DNA from: Hyphococcus luteus
GTDB taxonomy: Bacteria; Pseudomonadota; Alphaproteobacteria; Caulobacterales; Parvularculaceae
DNA length: 64,000 bases
NCBI RefSeq assembly: GCF_002943565.1
Contig: NZ_PJCH01000015.1
Span: forward strand, 496,001 to 560,000
Direction: 5' to 3'
Below the pieces are notes generated by a model, which searched no databases, was not told the origin of the DNA, and saw only the letters and a list, made by a program, of their open reading frames with translations. Shown piece by piece: positions 55,943 through 64,000 of this stretch (the stretch's first letter is position 1; each line of letters begins with the position of its first letter). Both the position numbers and the translations under genes were made by a program.

Positions 55943-56170
55943 CTGGCGTTTTTGTTTCGCGCCGCCGCCAGCCCGCTTCGCAGGTCCGGAACGGAGCGTT
56001 TTTGCCATGAAGGCAAGCTCGCACAGTTGCGTCATGTCAGCTTGCACCGGAAGGCATATCGGTTTGCGCTTGACGGCACAGGAGAAAGAAGGAATGCGCA
56101 GGTGAAAAACAGCCTCGCTTTGCTGCGTCGCAACGTCGACAGCGAAGCAAGCCGGAGCCGAACCGAGCCC

Positions 56171-57127
56171 TTAATGCGGACGCAGCTGCAATCGTCTGTA
56201 TTCGGACGGGGCCATACCGTATTTGGCGCGAAACGCGCGGGCGAAATGGGCCGCACTGTTAAAGCCCCAGGAGAAGGCGACTTCTGAAACGGTGAGACTG
56301 CGCCACGCCGAATTGGCGATTTGCGAAGCGCATTCTTCCAGACGCCGCCGCAGGATATAAGCGGACGTCGTCTCATTGTCTTCGGCGAATAGGACGCGCA
56401 GATAACGCGGCGAGATGCGCATGGCGTCGGCGACCGCGCCCGGCGTCAGATCCGGATCGCTGAGATTGGCTTCGATATATTGTTTCGCCTGCGCTTTCCT
56501 GAGGCCGACCACGGTCGAATTGGTCATTTTGTGGCCGAGGCTGATGGAATAGGCCGTGCCGAGAACATCGAGCAAATGCCCGGCGATGCGGTCGCCGAAT
56601 TCGAGCGGCAACCCCTCTTCCGCCTTGCGCCACAGGCTGTGCGCCATGGCGGAGGCGGTGCTCGTCAGTCCGAGCTCGGCCGGCAGGCGAAGGCCGCAAA
56701 GCTGCTCCGGACAAGGCAAATGCGTCTTCAGCATTTTCGGCGAAGCGCGCAGGATCAAAAAACGCGCATTCGGATCAAGTTCGATGCGGTGCGGCGCGGC
56801 GTTGTCGCACAGCGTGAAATCACCAGCGTCAAGACGCGTCTCATTCCCGTAATGAGAGAAACGGGCGCCGCCTTCCGCCATCAAAAGAAAAGAAAAAACA
56901 TGCGCTTTCGATTCACTGATGTGGGCGGCGGTGCGCTCAATGCTGGCGCCGCTGGTGCGCACATCGGCGAAACCAAGAAAACCGAGCGAGGTGACGCGCA
57001 GCTCCGCATCGAAAACATCTTCACGCGAAGGCTGGAAGGTCACCTGCGCAAAGCGGCTCGAATAGGTGCTGTTCCAGGAAGCGGCGCGCCGTGCAACCGG
57101 ATAATCCGCACTCCGATAATACTCCAT
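56171..57127 (-). CDS. AraC-family transcriptional regulator (second copy)
   Basis: A 318-residue paralogue of 40309-41265. N-terminal ligand domain with THxISESKAHVFSFLLMAEG-like spacing and LDAGDFTLCDN. HTH region SPRYLRVLF, SAYILRRRLEECASQI and FSWGFNSAAHFARAFR is almost the same as in the first copy, so both may read similar DNA sites. GGAGGGG precedes the ATG. It sits just upstream of the second TonB receptor on the same strand and likely controls it. Confidence 0.92.
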   Translation of the reverse strand: MEYYRSADYPVARRAASWNSTYSSRFAQVTFQPSREDVFDAELRVTSLGFLGFADVRTSGASIERTAAHISESKAHVFSFLLMAEGGARFSHYGNETRLDAGDFTLCDNAAPHRIELDPNARFLILRASPKMLKTHLPCPEQLCGLRLPAELGLTSTASAMAHSLWRKAEEGLPLEFGDRIAGHLLDVLGTAYSISLGHKMTNSTVVGLRKAQAKQYIEANLSDPDLTPGAVADAMRISPRYLRVLFAEDNETTSAYILRRRLEECASQIANSAWRSLTVSEVAFSWGFNSAAHFARAFRAKYGMAPSEYRRLQLRPH

Positions 57128-57257
57128 ACATCCCCTCCCAGGAGACCGTTTTTATTGGCCATGCACCCGCTTAAGCAGATGTTTTCTTTTTATTTTATAC
57201 GCCCTTACGGCGGCCTGCAATGTCGATCCGCATCGCGCGGGCGCGAAAGCCGGACGT

Positions 57258-58148
57258 TTAGCCGAAATAAAGCTTCAGCGCGGTCTGAGAGATACGCCAG
57301 CGCACCATGGGATCAGGCGCCCAGCGGCGGAAACGTTCAAGCGCGTAGTCGAATGTGATGCGATTTTCATAACCAACAAACGGACAGTCGCTTCCCCACA
57401 ACAATCGCTCCGGTCCTGCATTGGCAAGGAGGGATTGCGCCAGCGCCGATGCGATCTCATCCGCATCCCCTTCCGGATTGGTGCGCCAAGCCGCCGTCCC
57501 GAGAAGACGAAACCCGCCCGACAGCTTGACCCAGGTATTGCCGCGCTCGACGGCGGTGAGAATCGCCTGATGCCCGGGACATCGAACGCTGAGCTTAGGA
57601 TCGGGATGACCGAAATGGTCGATCACGACCTTTACGCCGCTTTCCTCCAGCGCCTCTAACACTGGCGGCAGGAGAGGACCTTCGATCGCCACATGCACAT
57701 GCCAGTCGAGATCACGCACGCGGCGGAAAAGAAGCTTATATTCTTCGCTCCTAAAATCCGGCAGTTCCGTCATGCGCGCAAGCTGCAGGCGAATGCCGAT
57801 AATCCCGTCTTCGCGCATACGCTCAAGCGAATATCGGTCTGTCGTCGGCGCGACAATCGCCGTGCCGCGCAGGCGGCGATGCTTGCGGAGTTCGGAAATC
57901 ATATAATCGTTATAAAAGCCGGAAATGCTGAGGCCGGAAATGATCCCGAAATGGACGCCATATTTGTCAAGCAGCGCAAGATAATCATCGGCGGTGAAGG
58001 AATAATTCGTTTTCGTCCAGGCGTTGCTGCTGAGCGGCATGTCCGCCTGGAATATATGGGCGTGACAATCGACCACCGGAGGGATGTTGTCCTGATCGTC
58101 GCTCACGGTTTTGCTCTCCGCCCTTTCTGCCGCCATTTCAATGTTCAT
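57258..58148 (-). CDS. Amidohydrolase, LigI-like (amidohydrolase_2)
   Basis: A 296-residue barrel hydrolase: D27-C-H29-A-H31 (VVDCHAHIF), VVIDHFGHPDP, and LLWGSDCPFVGYE with the catalytic Asp. The set resembles 2-pyrone-4,6-dicarboxylate lactonase-like proteins more than the other two amidohydrolases here, but the substrate is not assignable. No signal peptide. Overlaps the end of the triple-domain lipoprotein gene by 11 bp if it starts at 58148; ATG 58136 is an alternative. Confidence 0.88.
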   Translation of the reverse strand: MNIEMAAERAESKTVSDDQDNIPPVVDCHAHIFQADMPLSSNAWTKTNYSFTADDYLALLDKYGVHFGIISGLSISGFYNDYMISELRKHRRLRGTAIVAPTTDRYSLERMREDGIIGIRLQLARMTELPDFRSEEYKLLFRRVRDLDWHVHVAIEGPLLPPVLEALEESGVKVVIDHFGHPDPKLSVRCPGHQAILTAVERGNTWVKLSGGFRLLGTAAWRTNPEGDADEIASALAQSLLANAGPERLLWGSDCPFVGYENRITFDYALERFRRWAPDPMVRWRISQTALKLYFG

Positions 58149-60177
58149 CGGGCGCCGATCCTGATGATGCGCCCGCGTTTTTCTCGCCCGGGCGCGCCGA
58201 GATCGACCAGTCGAGTTTCAATTCCGGCGCACGCCCGCTCACTGGATTGTTGAAATGAAACCCCATGGGCGCGATTGCCGGAAACGGCGCAAAAACAACG
58301 CCGCGCAAAGGTCCGTCAGGCGGATATTCAGCGATGCTTTCCGGCGTCGGCGCAAAGCGTTTTGCAGAGCCTTCTTCGACCGCTGCCCAGCCACCGGCAT
58401 AACTGGCGAGAAAAACGTAATCGAGATCCATCCCGGCGATCTTCCAGACGCCGTCTTCGAGCTTCGCCTGGTTTTCGTAAACGCCGGCAATATAAGATCC
58501 GTCGCCGTCGAGCTGGCTGTTGAACTGAAACAAACGCAAACGGATCTGCGCGCTTTTTCCGTCCGGCGCGACCGTAACGTAAGGCTGCGTTTTCTGGTGG
58601 ATCGCCATGAAATTCGGCCGACGCCCGCGGTCGCCATAACGCGAGAACAGCGATCCCCTCACCCGTTCGCGGCCGTAATAGGCGCCGATATAGGAAAGCT
58701 CTTTCCATCCGTCTTCAGCGAAGAGATCCGCCGTATCGTCCCAGCGAAATTCGTCAATGTAATAGCCATAAGCGTCAGAGACATTCTCGGCGCCGTCATA
58801 GGCTTTCGCCATGGCGATCTTGCGTTCAATCTCGTCGAGCGCGGCGGGCTTGTCCTCCGCCTCAGGCGCAGGGGCCTTTTCCGGAAACCCTATATGGGGG
58901 CTCTCATGTTCCGGATAGTCGGCGCTTGCGAGCGTCGACGCCTCATGCGGCGCATCGACAGGCGGCGCCGTAGGCAACAGATCACGCGCCCAGCCGATAT
59001 TATAATCGGCGGCGAAGCGCGGATAGATCTTCACCGACTGGATTTTCCAGACACCGTCTTCTTTGACATAAGAATTGTCAAAGACGCCAAAGCCCCACGC
59101 GGAGGCGCCGCTATGCCGTCCGGTCATCTGCAATTCAAAACCGCGGATTGTCGCCGTCTCGCCATTTGGCGACAGTGTGACAACGGGATCGAGCTGCAAA
59201 TGGTCGTTAAGCTCGCCTTCCTTAAGGCCGGGCTCGCCAAGGCCGAAAAACCGTTCGCGAATAGCGTCGCGGCCGCGATAGAGCCCCTCGCCTGCGACTT
59301 CATAAGTCGCGTCCTCGGCGAAAAGATCGGCAACGTCCTCCCACATTTTGCGGTCGACATAATAGCCATAGGCGGCCTGGAGATTTTGCACTGCGCTTTC
59401 GTCGAGCAAAGCGTCTGCTGTTGCCTCTGCGTTTCTCATCAGCGTGTCGGTTTCGCCCGCGTCAAGCGCCGAGATCTCGACATCCGGCGTCTGCGGCGCC
59501 GGCGCCCCCGCCTCATCAGGCGTGTAATGATAAGGCGTCAGCGGCACCACATCGGCGACATTGCGCCAGCCCTTATCATAGGATCCCGCATATTGCGGAT
59601 AATAATGCAGCGTTTCGATTTTCCAGACGCCGCCTTCCCTGACGTAATCGTTTTCATAGATGCCGCCTTTCCAGGAAGCCCCCTCGCCGTAACGGCCGAG
59701 CATGGCGACCTCATGCCAACGCCCTTGCGCAGTTTTTCCGTCGCCGGAAAGCGTCAACACCGGCGAAAGGAAAAGGCGAATATTGAGCCGGTCGGGTAAA
59801 AGCCCGTCTTCGCCAGCGCCCATTTCATCGCGAAAATGCGTGTAAAGCGCATCGGCCCCGCTTACTTTTACATCGCCAGACACATATTTTCCGTTTTCAG
59901 CGAAAAGCGACGCCATTGCCCGCCAGTCACCCGCTTCGGCATACTGCGCGAAAGCGTGCTGCAGCCTTTTGACGTCGCGAACCGATTGCGCATTGACGGC
60001 GTCGGCGCCAATCCGCGCAATCCTGGCGGCCTTTTCTGTACTGAGTGTCTTTTCTCCCGGCGCCAAGGCGTTTTCCCTGCTGCAGCCGGCAAGAAAGAAG
60101 ACTGTTGCGAACATGACCGCCGCCCCAAAAAACACGCTGCGCAGGGCTGCAATATAGGAAACAGGCAAGCTTCGCAT
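58138..60177 (-). CDS. Triple NTF2/SnoaL-domain lipoprotein (679 aa, second copy)
   Basis: Paralogue of 48560-50671. Lipobox FLAGC (C32). NTF2-like domains at about 52-190, 235-390 and 445-600. Domain openings are LQHAFAQYAEAGDWRAMASL, LQAAYGYYVDRKMWEDVADL and VSDAYGYYIDEFRWDDTADL. The C-terminal FHFNNPVSGRAPE segment matches the other copy, but the Cys pair there is missing. It is translationally linked to the amidohydrolase that follows. Ribosome site weak. Function unknown. Confidence 0.88.
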   Translation of the reverse strand: MRSLPVSYIAALRSVFFGAAVMFATVFFLAGCSRENALAPGEKTLSTEKAARIARIGADAVNAQSVRDVKRLQHAFAQYAEAGDWRAMASLFAENGKYVSGDVKVSGADALYTHFRDEMGAGEDGLLPDRLNIRLFLSPVLTLSGDGKTAQGRWHEVAMLGRYGEGASWKGGIYENDYVREGGVWKIETLHYYPQYAGSYDKGWRNVADVVPLTPYHYTPDEAGAPAPQTPDVEISALDAGETDTLMRNAEATADALLDESAVQNLQAAYGYYVDRKMWEDVADLFAEDATYEVAGEGLYRGRDAIRERFFGLGEPGLKEGELNDHLQLDPVVTLSPNGETATIRGFELQMTGRHSGASAWGFGVFDNSYVKEDGVWKIQSVKIYPRFAADYNIGWARDLLPTAPPVDAPHEASTLASADYPEHESPHIGFPEKAPAPEAEDKPAALDEIERKIAMAKAYDGAENVSDAYGYYIDEFRWDDTADLFAEDGWKELSYIGAYYGRERVRGSLFSRYGDRGRRPNFMAIHQKTQPYVTVAPDGKSAQIRLRLFQFNSQLDGDGSYIAGVYENQAKLEDGVWKIAGMDLDYVFLASYAGGWAAVEEGSAKRFAPTPESIAEYPPDGPLRGVVFAPFPAIAPMGFHFNNPVSGRAPELKLDWSISARPGEKNAGASSGSAPDEH

Positions 60178-61131
60178 GACCGATTACAGCCCCGCCGGCG
60201 CTTCGGAACAAGGCCAGACCGGAGCGACACGATTCTGCGTGGAAGACACGTAAGCGCCGAGCATTTTAAGCCCTGCCGCCATCAAAGCGCGCCAGTTCAT
60301 ATCCGCGGCTCTTCGATGCATCGCGTTCGCTCCCATTGATCCGAACTCTCAAGCCGTTAGGACCTGTGTCGTTCTTTTTTTGATTGCCGCCACCGTTTGA
60401 GACTTCCGGCCCATCAGTCAACTGAAATGAGAAGAAGTGCCGGACAGGTAAACTTCCGGCGCCGTGGAGGTCAAACGCCGCATTGCAGCATAAGCAGGAC
60501 ACCGGCGCGGGCATAAATACCGGGCAAGCGAGAGATATGACCGCCGCGCATCAGTACAGCCTGCTGAATATGCGCTGTAGTCTTCGATCCCCGACGCCGC
60601 CCGTCTGTGGTCGCGAACCGTCGTTATATCGACTTGATGCGCCCAATTGGCGGTTAATCCCAGATCCACAAACGTTTCGAACGACACATCTCATACGCCT
60701 TGCTCCGCCCAGCGGTGAAAGCGAATATAGACCGAGTTCCATTTGCCGTTCAGCAAAACTCTCTCTTATGTAACCGTTTTACTCTCAGCAAACCGTACTC
60801 AAATGGGTCGGGTCACCGGTTCGAAACAAATGCCGTCACAGGCGTCTTTGAAAACTGGCATTGACGCCATTTTGTGCGCCGCAAAAAAAATCTATTGACC
60901 TCCTATTGAAAATCTGTTTTCCTTTAATCCGCTCAAGGAAGAGCAGTAGTCGGACCAGCGAAGGGCCGACGCCGCAGCAAATTTCATACTTATTGAAAGC
61001 GCTGTGGGGCCATCGTCTCTGGCGAAAGAGGCATCTCCAACATCCATTAGGGCGACCTTGGCGCTGCCTTTGCGCGCGTCTTTACGCCCGCCTTTCGTTC
61101 AAACAGGAAAGCACGGGGGATCCATTCAGGC
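60178..61131. other. Long intergenic region with a decayed transposase
   Basis: 954 bases without an intact convincing gene. A minus-strand frame of about 45-50 codons ends just before the lipoprotein start (60196-60340), but has no good ribosome site. The IS5-type remnant is at 60589-60750. The 250 bases ahead of 61132 must carry the promoter and leader of the nitrate-type transporter; I saw no clear RpoN or NtrC site. Confidence 0.6.
60589..60750 (-). pseudogene. IS5-family transposase remnant
   Basis: Minus-strand reading NGKWNSVYIRFHRWAEQGV, then a TGA where the family has Trp, then DVSFETFVDLGLTANWAHQV and DITTVRDHRRAASG. These match the N-terminal GKWNSVYxRFxRW and the D-x-TTVRxH catalytic block of IS5-type transposases. 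The stop at 60691-60693 and loss of homology after the Gly show decay. No terminal inverted repeats found. Confidence 0.85.
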
Positions 61132-62595
61132 ATGACCATTCTTCGCAAATCCGGTCTTCGCAATACCCGCCTCGGTAAAGTCGCTTCCTTCCTCGCCGCC
61201 GGCGCGCTTTTGGCCGGCTGCGGCGGCGAAACCGAAACGCCCGAAACGACAGTCACGGAAGACGCGGCCGCTGCGCCCAATCTTGAAAACATGCTGGCGC
61301 TGGAAAAGGACGAACTGACCTTCGGCTTCATCAAACTCACAGACATGGCCCCGCTGGCCATCGCCTATGAGAAGGGGTATTTCGAGGACGAAGGGCTTTT
61401 CGTCACGCTGGAGCCCCAGGCGAACTGGAAAGTGCTGCTCGACCGCGTCATCGACGGCGAGCTTGACGGAGCGCACATGCTGGCGGGCCAGCCGCTCGGC
61501 GCCACTATCGGTTTCGGCACCAAGGCCGACATCATCACCGCCTTTTCCATGGACCTTAACGGCAATGGCATCACCGTTTCCAACGAAATCTGGGAACAGA
61601 TGAAGCCGCACATTCCCATGCGCGAAGACGGCAAGCCGGTTCATCCGATCAAGGCCGATTACCTCAAACCCGTGGTCACGAAATTCAAGAATGAAGGCAA
61701 GCCTTTCAAGATGGGCATGGTGTTCCCGGTCTCGACGCATAATTACGAGCTGCGCTACTGGCTCGCCGCGGGCGGCATTCATCCCGGCTATTACGGCGCG
61801 GACGACACGTCGGGCCAGATCCAGGCTGACGCGCTGCTCTCCGTCACGCCGCCGCCGCAAATGCCGTCAACGCTCGAAGCCGGCACGATCTACGGCTATT
61901 GCGTCGGCGAACCGTGGAACCAGCAAGCGGTGTTCAAAGGCATCGGCGTTCCCGTCATTACCGATTATGAAATCTGGAAAGATAATCCGGAAAAAGTATT
62001 CGGCGTTTCAGCCGAATGGGCGGAGGAAAACCCCAACACGCACATCGCCGTCGTCAAGGCGCTGATCCGCGCGGCGATCTGGCTCGATGAAAACGACAAC
62101 GCCAACCGGCCGGAGGCGGTAGAGATTCTTTCCCGCTCCGATTATGTCGGCGCGGATGCGGAAGTCATCGCAGCCTCGATGACCGGCACGTTCGAATATG
62201 AAAAAGGCGACAAACGCGCCGTGCCGGACTTCAACGTCTTCTTCCGCTATTTCGCAACATACCCATATTATTCCGACGCCATCTGGTATCTGACGCAGAT
62301 GCGCCGCTGGGGACAAATTCCCGAATCGAAACCGGACGGCTGGTATATGGATGTGGCGAAGAAAGTCTATCGACCTGACATTTACATGAAAGCCGCGCAG
62401 GCGCTCATCGACGAGGGCAAGGCGCAAAAGCAAGACTTTCCCTTCGGCACGGACGGTTTCAAATCGCCGCAGACGGAATTCATCGACAGCATCGTCTTCG
62501 ACGGCCGCAAGCCGAACGACTATCTTTCAAAATTTTCTATCGGTCTCAAGGAAGGCGAAAAGGTCACCGAAACCGGTGAAGTGCTGACCCAGTAG
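61132..62595 (+). CDS. nrtA: NrtA-type nitrate/nitrite ABC substrate-binding lipoprotein
   Basis: A 487-residue binding protein with lipobox LLAGC. NrtA/CmpA-like sequence: [60 protein letters not shown] and [14 protein letters not shown]. Larger than SsuA-type proteins, as expected for NrtA. Captures nitrate or nitrite in the periplasm for the permease and ATPase that follow. Substrate inferred from family and gene order. Confidence 0.9.
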   Translation: MTILRKSGLRNTRLGKVASFLAAGALLAGCGGETETPETTVTEDAAAAPNLENMLALEKDELTFGFIKLTDMAPLAIAYEKGYFEDEGLFVTLEPQANWKVLLDRVIDGELDGAHMLAGQPLGATIGFGTKADIITAFSMDLNGNGITVSNEIWEQMKPHIPMREDGKPVHPIKADYLKPVVTKFKNEGKPFKMGMVFPVSTHNYELRYWLAAGGIHPGYYGADDTSGQIQADALLSVTPPPQMPSTLEAGTIYGYCVGEPWNQQAVFKGIGVPVITDYEIWKDNPEKVFGVSAEWAEENPNTHIAVVKALIRAAIWLDENDNANRPEAVEILSRSDYVGADAEVIAASMTGTFEYEKGDKRAVPDFNVFFRYFATYPYYSDAIWYLTQMRRWGQIPESKPDGWYMDVAKKVYRPDIYMKAAQALIDEGKAQKQDFPFGTDGFKSPQTEFIDSIVFDGRKPNDYLSKFSIGLKEGEKVTETGEVLTQ

Positions 62596-62688
62596 GACAA
62601 GCTCTGGCGGCGGCGCACGAGCGGCGCCGCCTTGGCTAAACGCAATTTGCAGACTCAATCGTTCACGGAACGCCCGGAGGATCGCAGG

Positions 62689-63822
62689 ATGAGCGCGACC
62701 ATGTTAAAAGAAGCCAGTGATGAGGAGAGCGGTCCCGCCCCGGCGAACGAAGAGTCTCCAGACGGCGAAAAACAGGCCTCTTCCAAACCACGCAGCGGCG
62801 CCGGCGTGATGCTGCAAAAAGCTATGAATGTTTTCGCCGTGCTCGGGCTCGGTTTCATCAATCCGTTCATCCGTCTCGTCATAGGCGATAATCCGAAAAC
62901 GCAGGCCGCCGAACTCTGGAAGATGCTGGGCGTGCCGCTCCTGGCGATTGGACTGTTTCTCGGCGCATGGTCGCTGGGCGCGTCGCAGGTCGAAACCAGC
63001 CTCGGTCAGATTCCGGGGCCCGCCGCCGTGTGGGAGCAGTTCGATGCGCTGATGGAAGATCACAAAACCATGCGTGCAAAAGAGGCGGCGTTTAACCAGC
63101 GCGTCGCCGAACGCAACGCCCAATATATCGCGGCGGGCCAACCCGACATGGTCAAGGACCGGGCCTTCACCGGCAAACCGACCTATATCGACCAGATTGT
63201 CACTTCACTGAAGACTGTATTCTTCGGCTTCGTCATCGCAACGCTGATCGCCGTGCCGCTCGGGATTTTCTGCGGCCTGAGCCCGACCGTCAACGCCGCA
63301 TTCAACCCGCTGATCCAGATCTTCAAACCGGTCTCGCCGCTGGCCTGGCTGCCTATCGTCACCATGCTCGTTTCCGCCCTCTATGTGAATACAACGGAAG
63401 CGATGCCAAAATCCTTTCTGATTTCCGCGATCACGGTGACCTTGTGTTCGTTGTGGCCAACACTGATCAACACGGCGCTTGGCGTCTCGTCCATCGACAA
63501 GGATCTCTTGAACGTCTCGAAAGTGCTGCAGCTCAAACCCGCCGACAAAATTTTCAAACTTGTCATCCCTTCGTCCCTGCCCCTGATCTTCACCGGCCTT
63601 CGCCTCTCGCTCGGCGTCGGCTGGATGGTGCTGATCGCGGCTGAAATGCTGGCGCAAAATCCCGGGCTCGGGAAATTCGTCTGGGACGAGTTCCAGAACG
63701 GGTCTTCCACGTCCTTGGCGCGGATCATGGTCGCCGTCCTGACCATCGGCGTCATCGGCTTCCTGCTCGACCGCATCATGTACGCGCTGCAGGCGATGTT
63801 CACCTTCTCGGACAAAAGATAG
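62689..63822 (+). CDS. nrtB: NrtB-type ABC transporter permease
   Basis: A 377-residue permease with a polar N-terminus, a first helix (about 90-110) and a long periplasmic insertion containing ERNAQYIAAGQPD and FTGKPTYIDQI. The five-helix core follows, with the EAA loop (LNVSKVLQLKPADKIFKLVIPSSLP). ATG 62689 follows GGAGG at eight bases; a TTG at 62632 is less likely. The insertion is typical of proteobacterial NrtB. Between nrtA and the ATPase gene. Confidence 0.9.
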   Translation: MSATMLKEASDEESGPAPANEESPDGEKQASSKPRSGAGVMLQKAMNVFAVLGLGFINPFIRLVIGDNPKTQAAELWKMLGVPLLAIGLFLGAWSLGASQVETSLGQIPGPAAVWEQFDALMEDHKTMRAKEAAFNQRVAERNAQYIAAGQPDMVKDRAFTGKPTYIDQIVTSLKTVFFGFVIATLIAVPLGIFCGLSPTVNAAFNPLIQIFKPVSPLAWLPIVTMLVSALYVNTTEAMPKSFLISAITVTLCSLWPTLINTALGVSSIDKDLLNVSKVLQLKPADKIFKLVIPSSLPLIFTGLRLSLGVGWMVLIAAEMLAQNPGLGKFVWDEFQNGSSTSLARIMVAVLTIGVIGFLLDRIMYALQAMFTFSDKR

Positions 63823-63834
63823 GCGGGCCCCATC

Positions 63835-64000
63835 ATGCCGATTTTCAGCCTCAATAATGTCTCGAAGTCCTATGGCGGCGAAGCCGTTCTCAGCGACATC
63901 AATCTCGATGTCGAGGAAAATGAGTTCGTCGCGATTGTCGGCTTTTCCGGGAGCGGCAAGACGACGCTGATCTCGCTTATCGCCGGTCTCATCGGGGCGG
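63835..64000 (+). CDS. ABC transporter ATPase, NrtC/NrtD type (partial)
   Basis: First 55 residues visible: [19 protein letters not shown], then the Walker A motif [12 protein letters not shown]-binding subunit of the nitrate-type transporter, cut by the right edge. Starts 12 bp after nrtB, same operon. Confidence 0.9.
   Translation, partial: MPIFSLNNVSKSYGGEAVLSDINLDVEENEFVAIVGFSGSGKTTLISLIAGLIGA

Noticed and set aside
58255-59799. Plus-strand open frame of 514 codons opposite the triple-domain lipoprotein
   Set aside because: The minus strand has a lipobox and repeated NTF2 motifs matching its paralogue; the opposite frame has no domain.
60880-61131. Possible antiterminator leader (NasT type) or RpoN promoter ahead of nrtA
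   Set aside because: I could not find the paired hexanucleotide-loop hairpins or a -24/-12 site with correct spacing.
1-64000. CRISPR array, rRNA, intact tRNA, integrase or replication origin
   Set aside because: No regularly spaced repeats, rRNA-like sequence, complete cloverleaf, recombinase gene or DnaA-box cluster was seen in the window.

Overview
The window looks like chromosomal DNA of a marine-type alphaproteobacterium, in the broad Caulobacterales/Hyphomonadales/Parvularculales/sphingomonad range. This rests on moderately high GC, large TonB-dependent receptors, Tat-exported enzymes, the gene content, and a tRNA-Asp remnant of alphaproteobacterial type. No marker gene fixes the genus. 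There are three blocks.

Block 1 (about 1-27.6 kb) is a dense metal-resistance region. On the minus strand a MerR-controlled operon runs from 9.5 kb leftwards: a small CDF exporter, a CzcN-like methyltransferase, a His-rich exported protein, the CzcC-CzcB-CzcA efflux pump and a PII-like protein. After a hairpin comes a P1B-type ATPase with an SPC motif, cut by the window edge. Next, also on the minus strand, is a copper/silver CusC-CusB-CusA pump, with a CusF domain fused to CusB and a separate CusF. From 17.8 kb on the plus strand lies a CsoR-controlled copper operon: a His/Cys-rich exported protein, CusF, multicopper oxidase CopA, CopB, a DUF2231-NTF2 fusion, an APC permease, a DUF5676 protein, a Cu+ P1B-1 ATPase and a methyltransferase. 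Two palindromic CsoR-type boxes sit inside promoter spacers at 17.78 and 24.32 kb. Together these export Zn/Cd/Co-type ions and detoxify Cu in cytoplasm and periplasm.

A 46-nt 3' fragment of tRNA-Asp at 27.8 kb marks a junction, probably an integration scar.

Block 2 (28.3-60.2 kb) is a catabolic cluster whose substrate cannot be named. It contains three sialidase-fold (Asp-box) proteins, three amidohydrolases, two TonB-dependent receptors and two short-chain dehydrogenases. It also has an Fe-type alcohol dehydrogenase, an aldehyde dehydrogenase, a BKACE beta-keto acid cleavage enzyme, an HpcH/HpaI aldolase, a cupin, an MFS transporter, a B3-like metallo-beta-lactamase-fold lipoprotein and an orphan ABC solute-binding lipoprotein. 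Two related AraC regulators and two large paralogous lipoproteins, each with three NTF2/SnoaL-like domains, complete it. Several enzymes carry near-identical Tat signals, so part of the chemistry is probably periplasmic. The set reads as uptake through TonB receptors, periplasmic processing, then cytoplasmic oxidation and C-C cleavage to central metabolites.

Block 3 (60.2-64 kb) begins with a decayed IS5-type transposase. It continues with the start of a nitrate-type ABC transporter (NrtA, NrtB, partial ATPase) that runs off the right edge.
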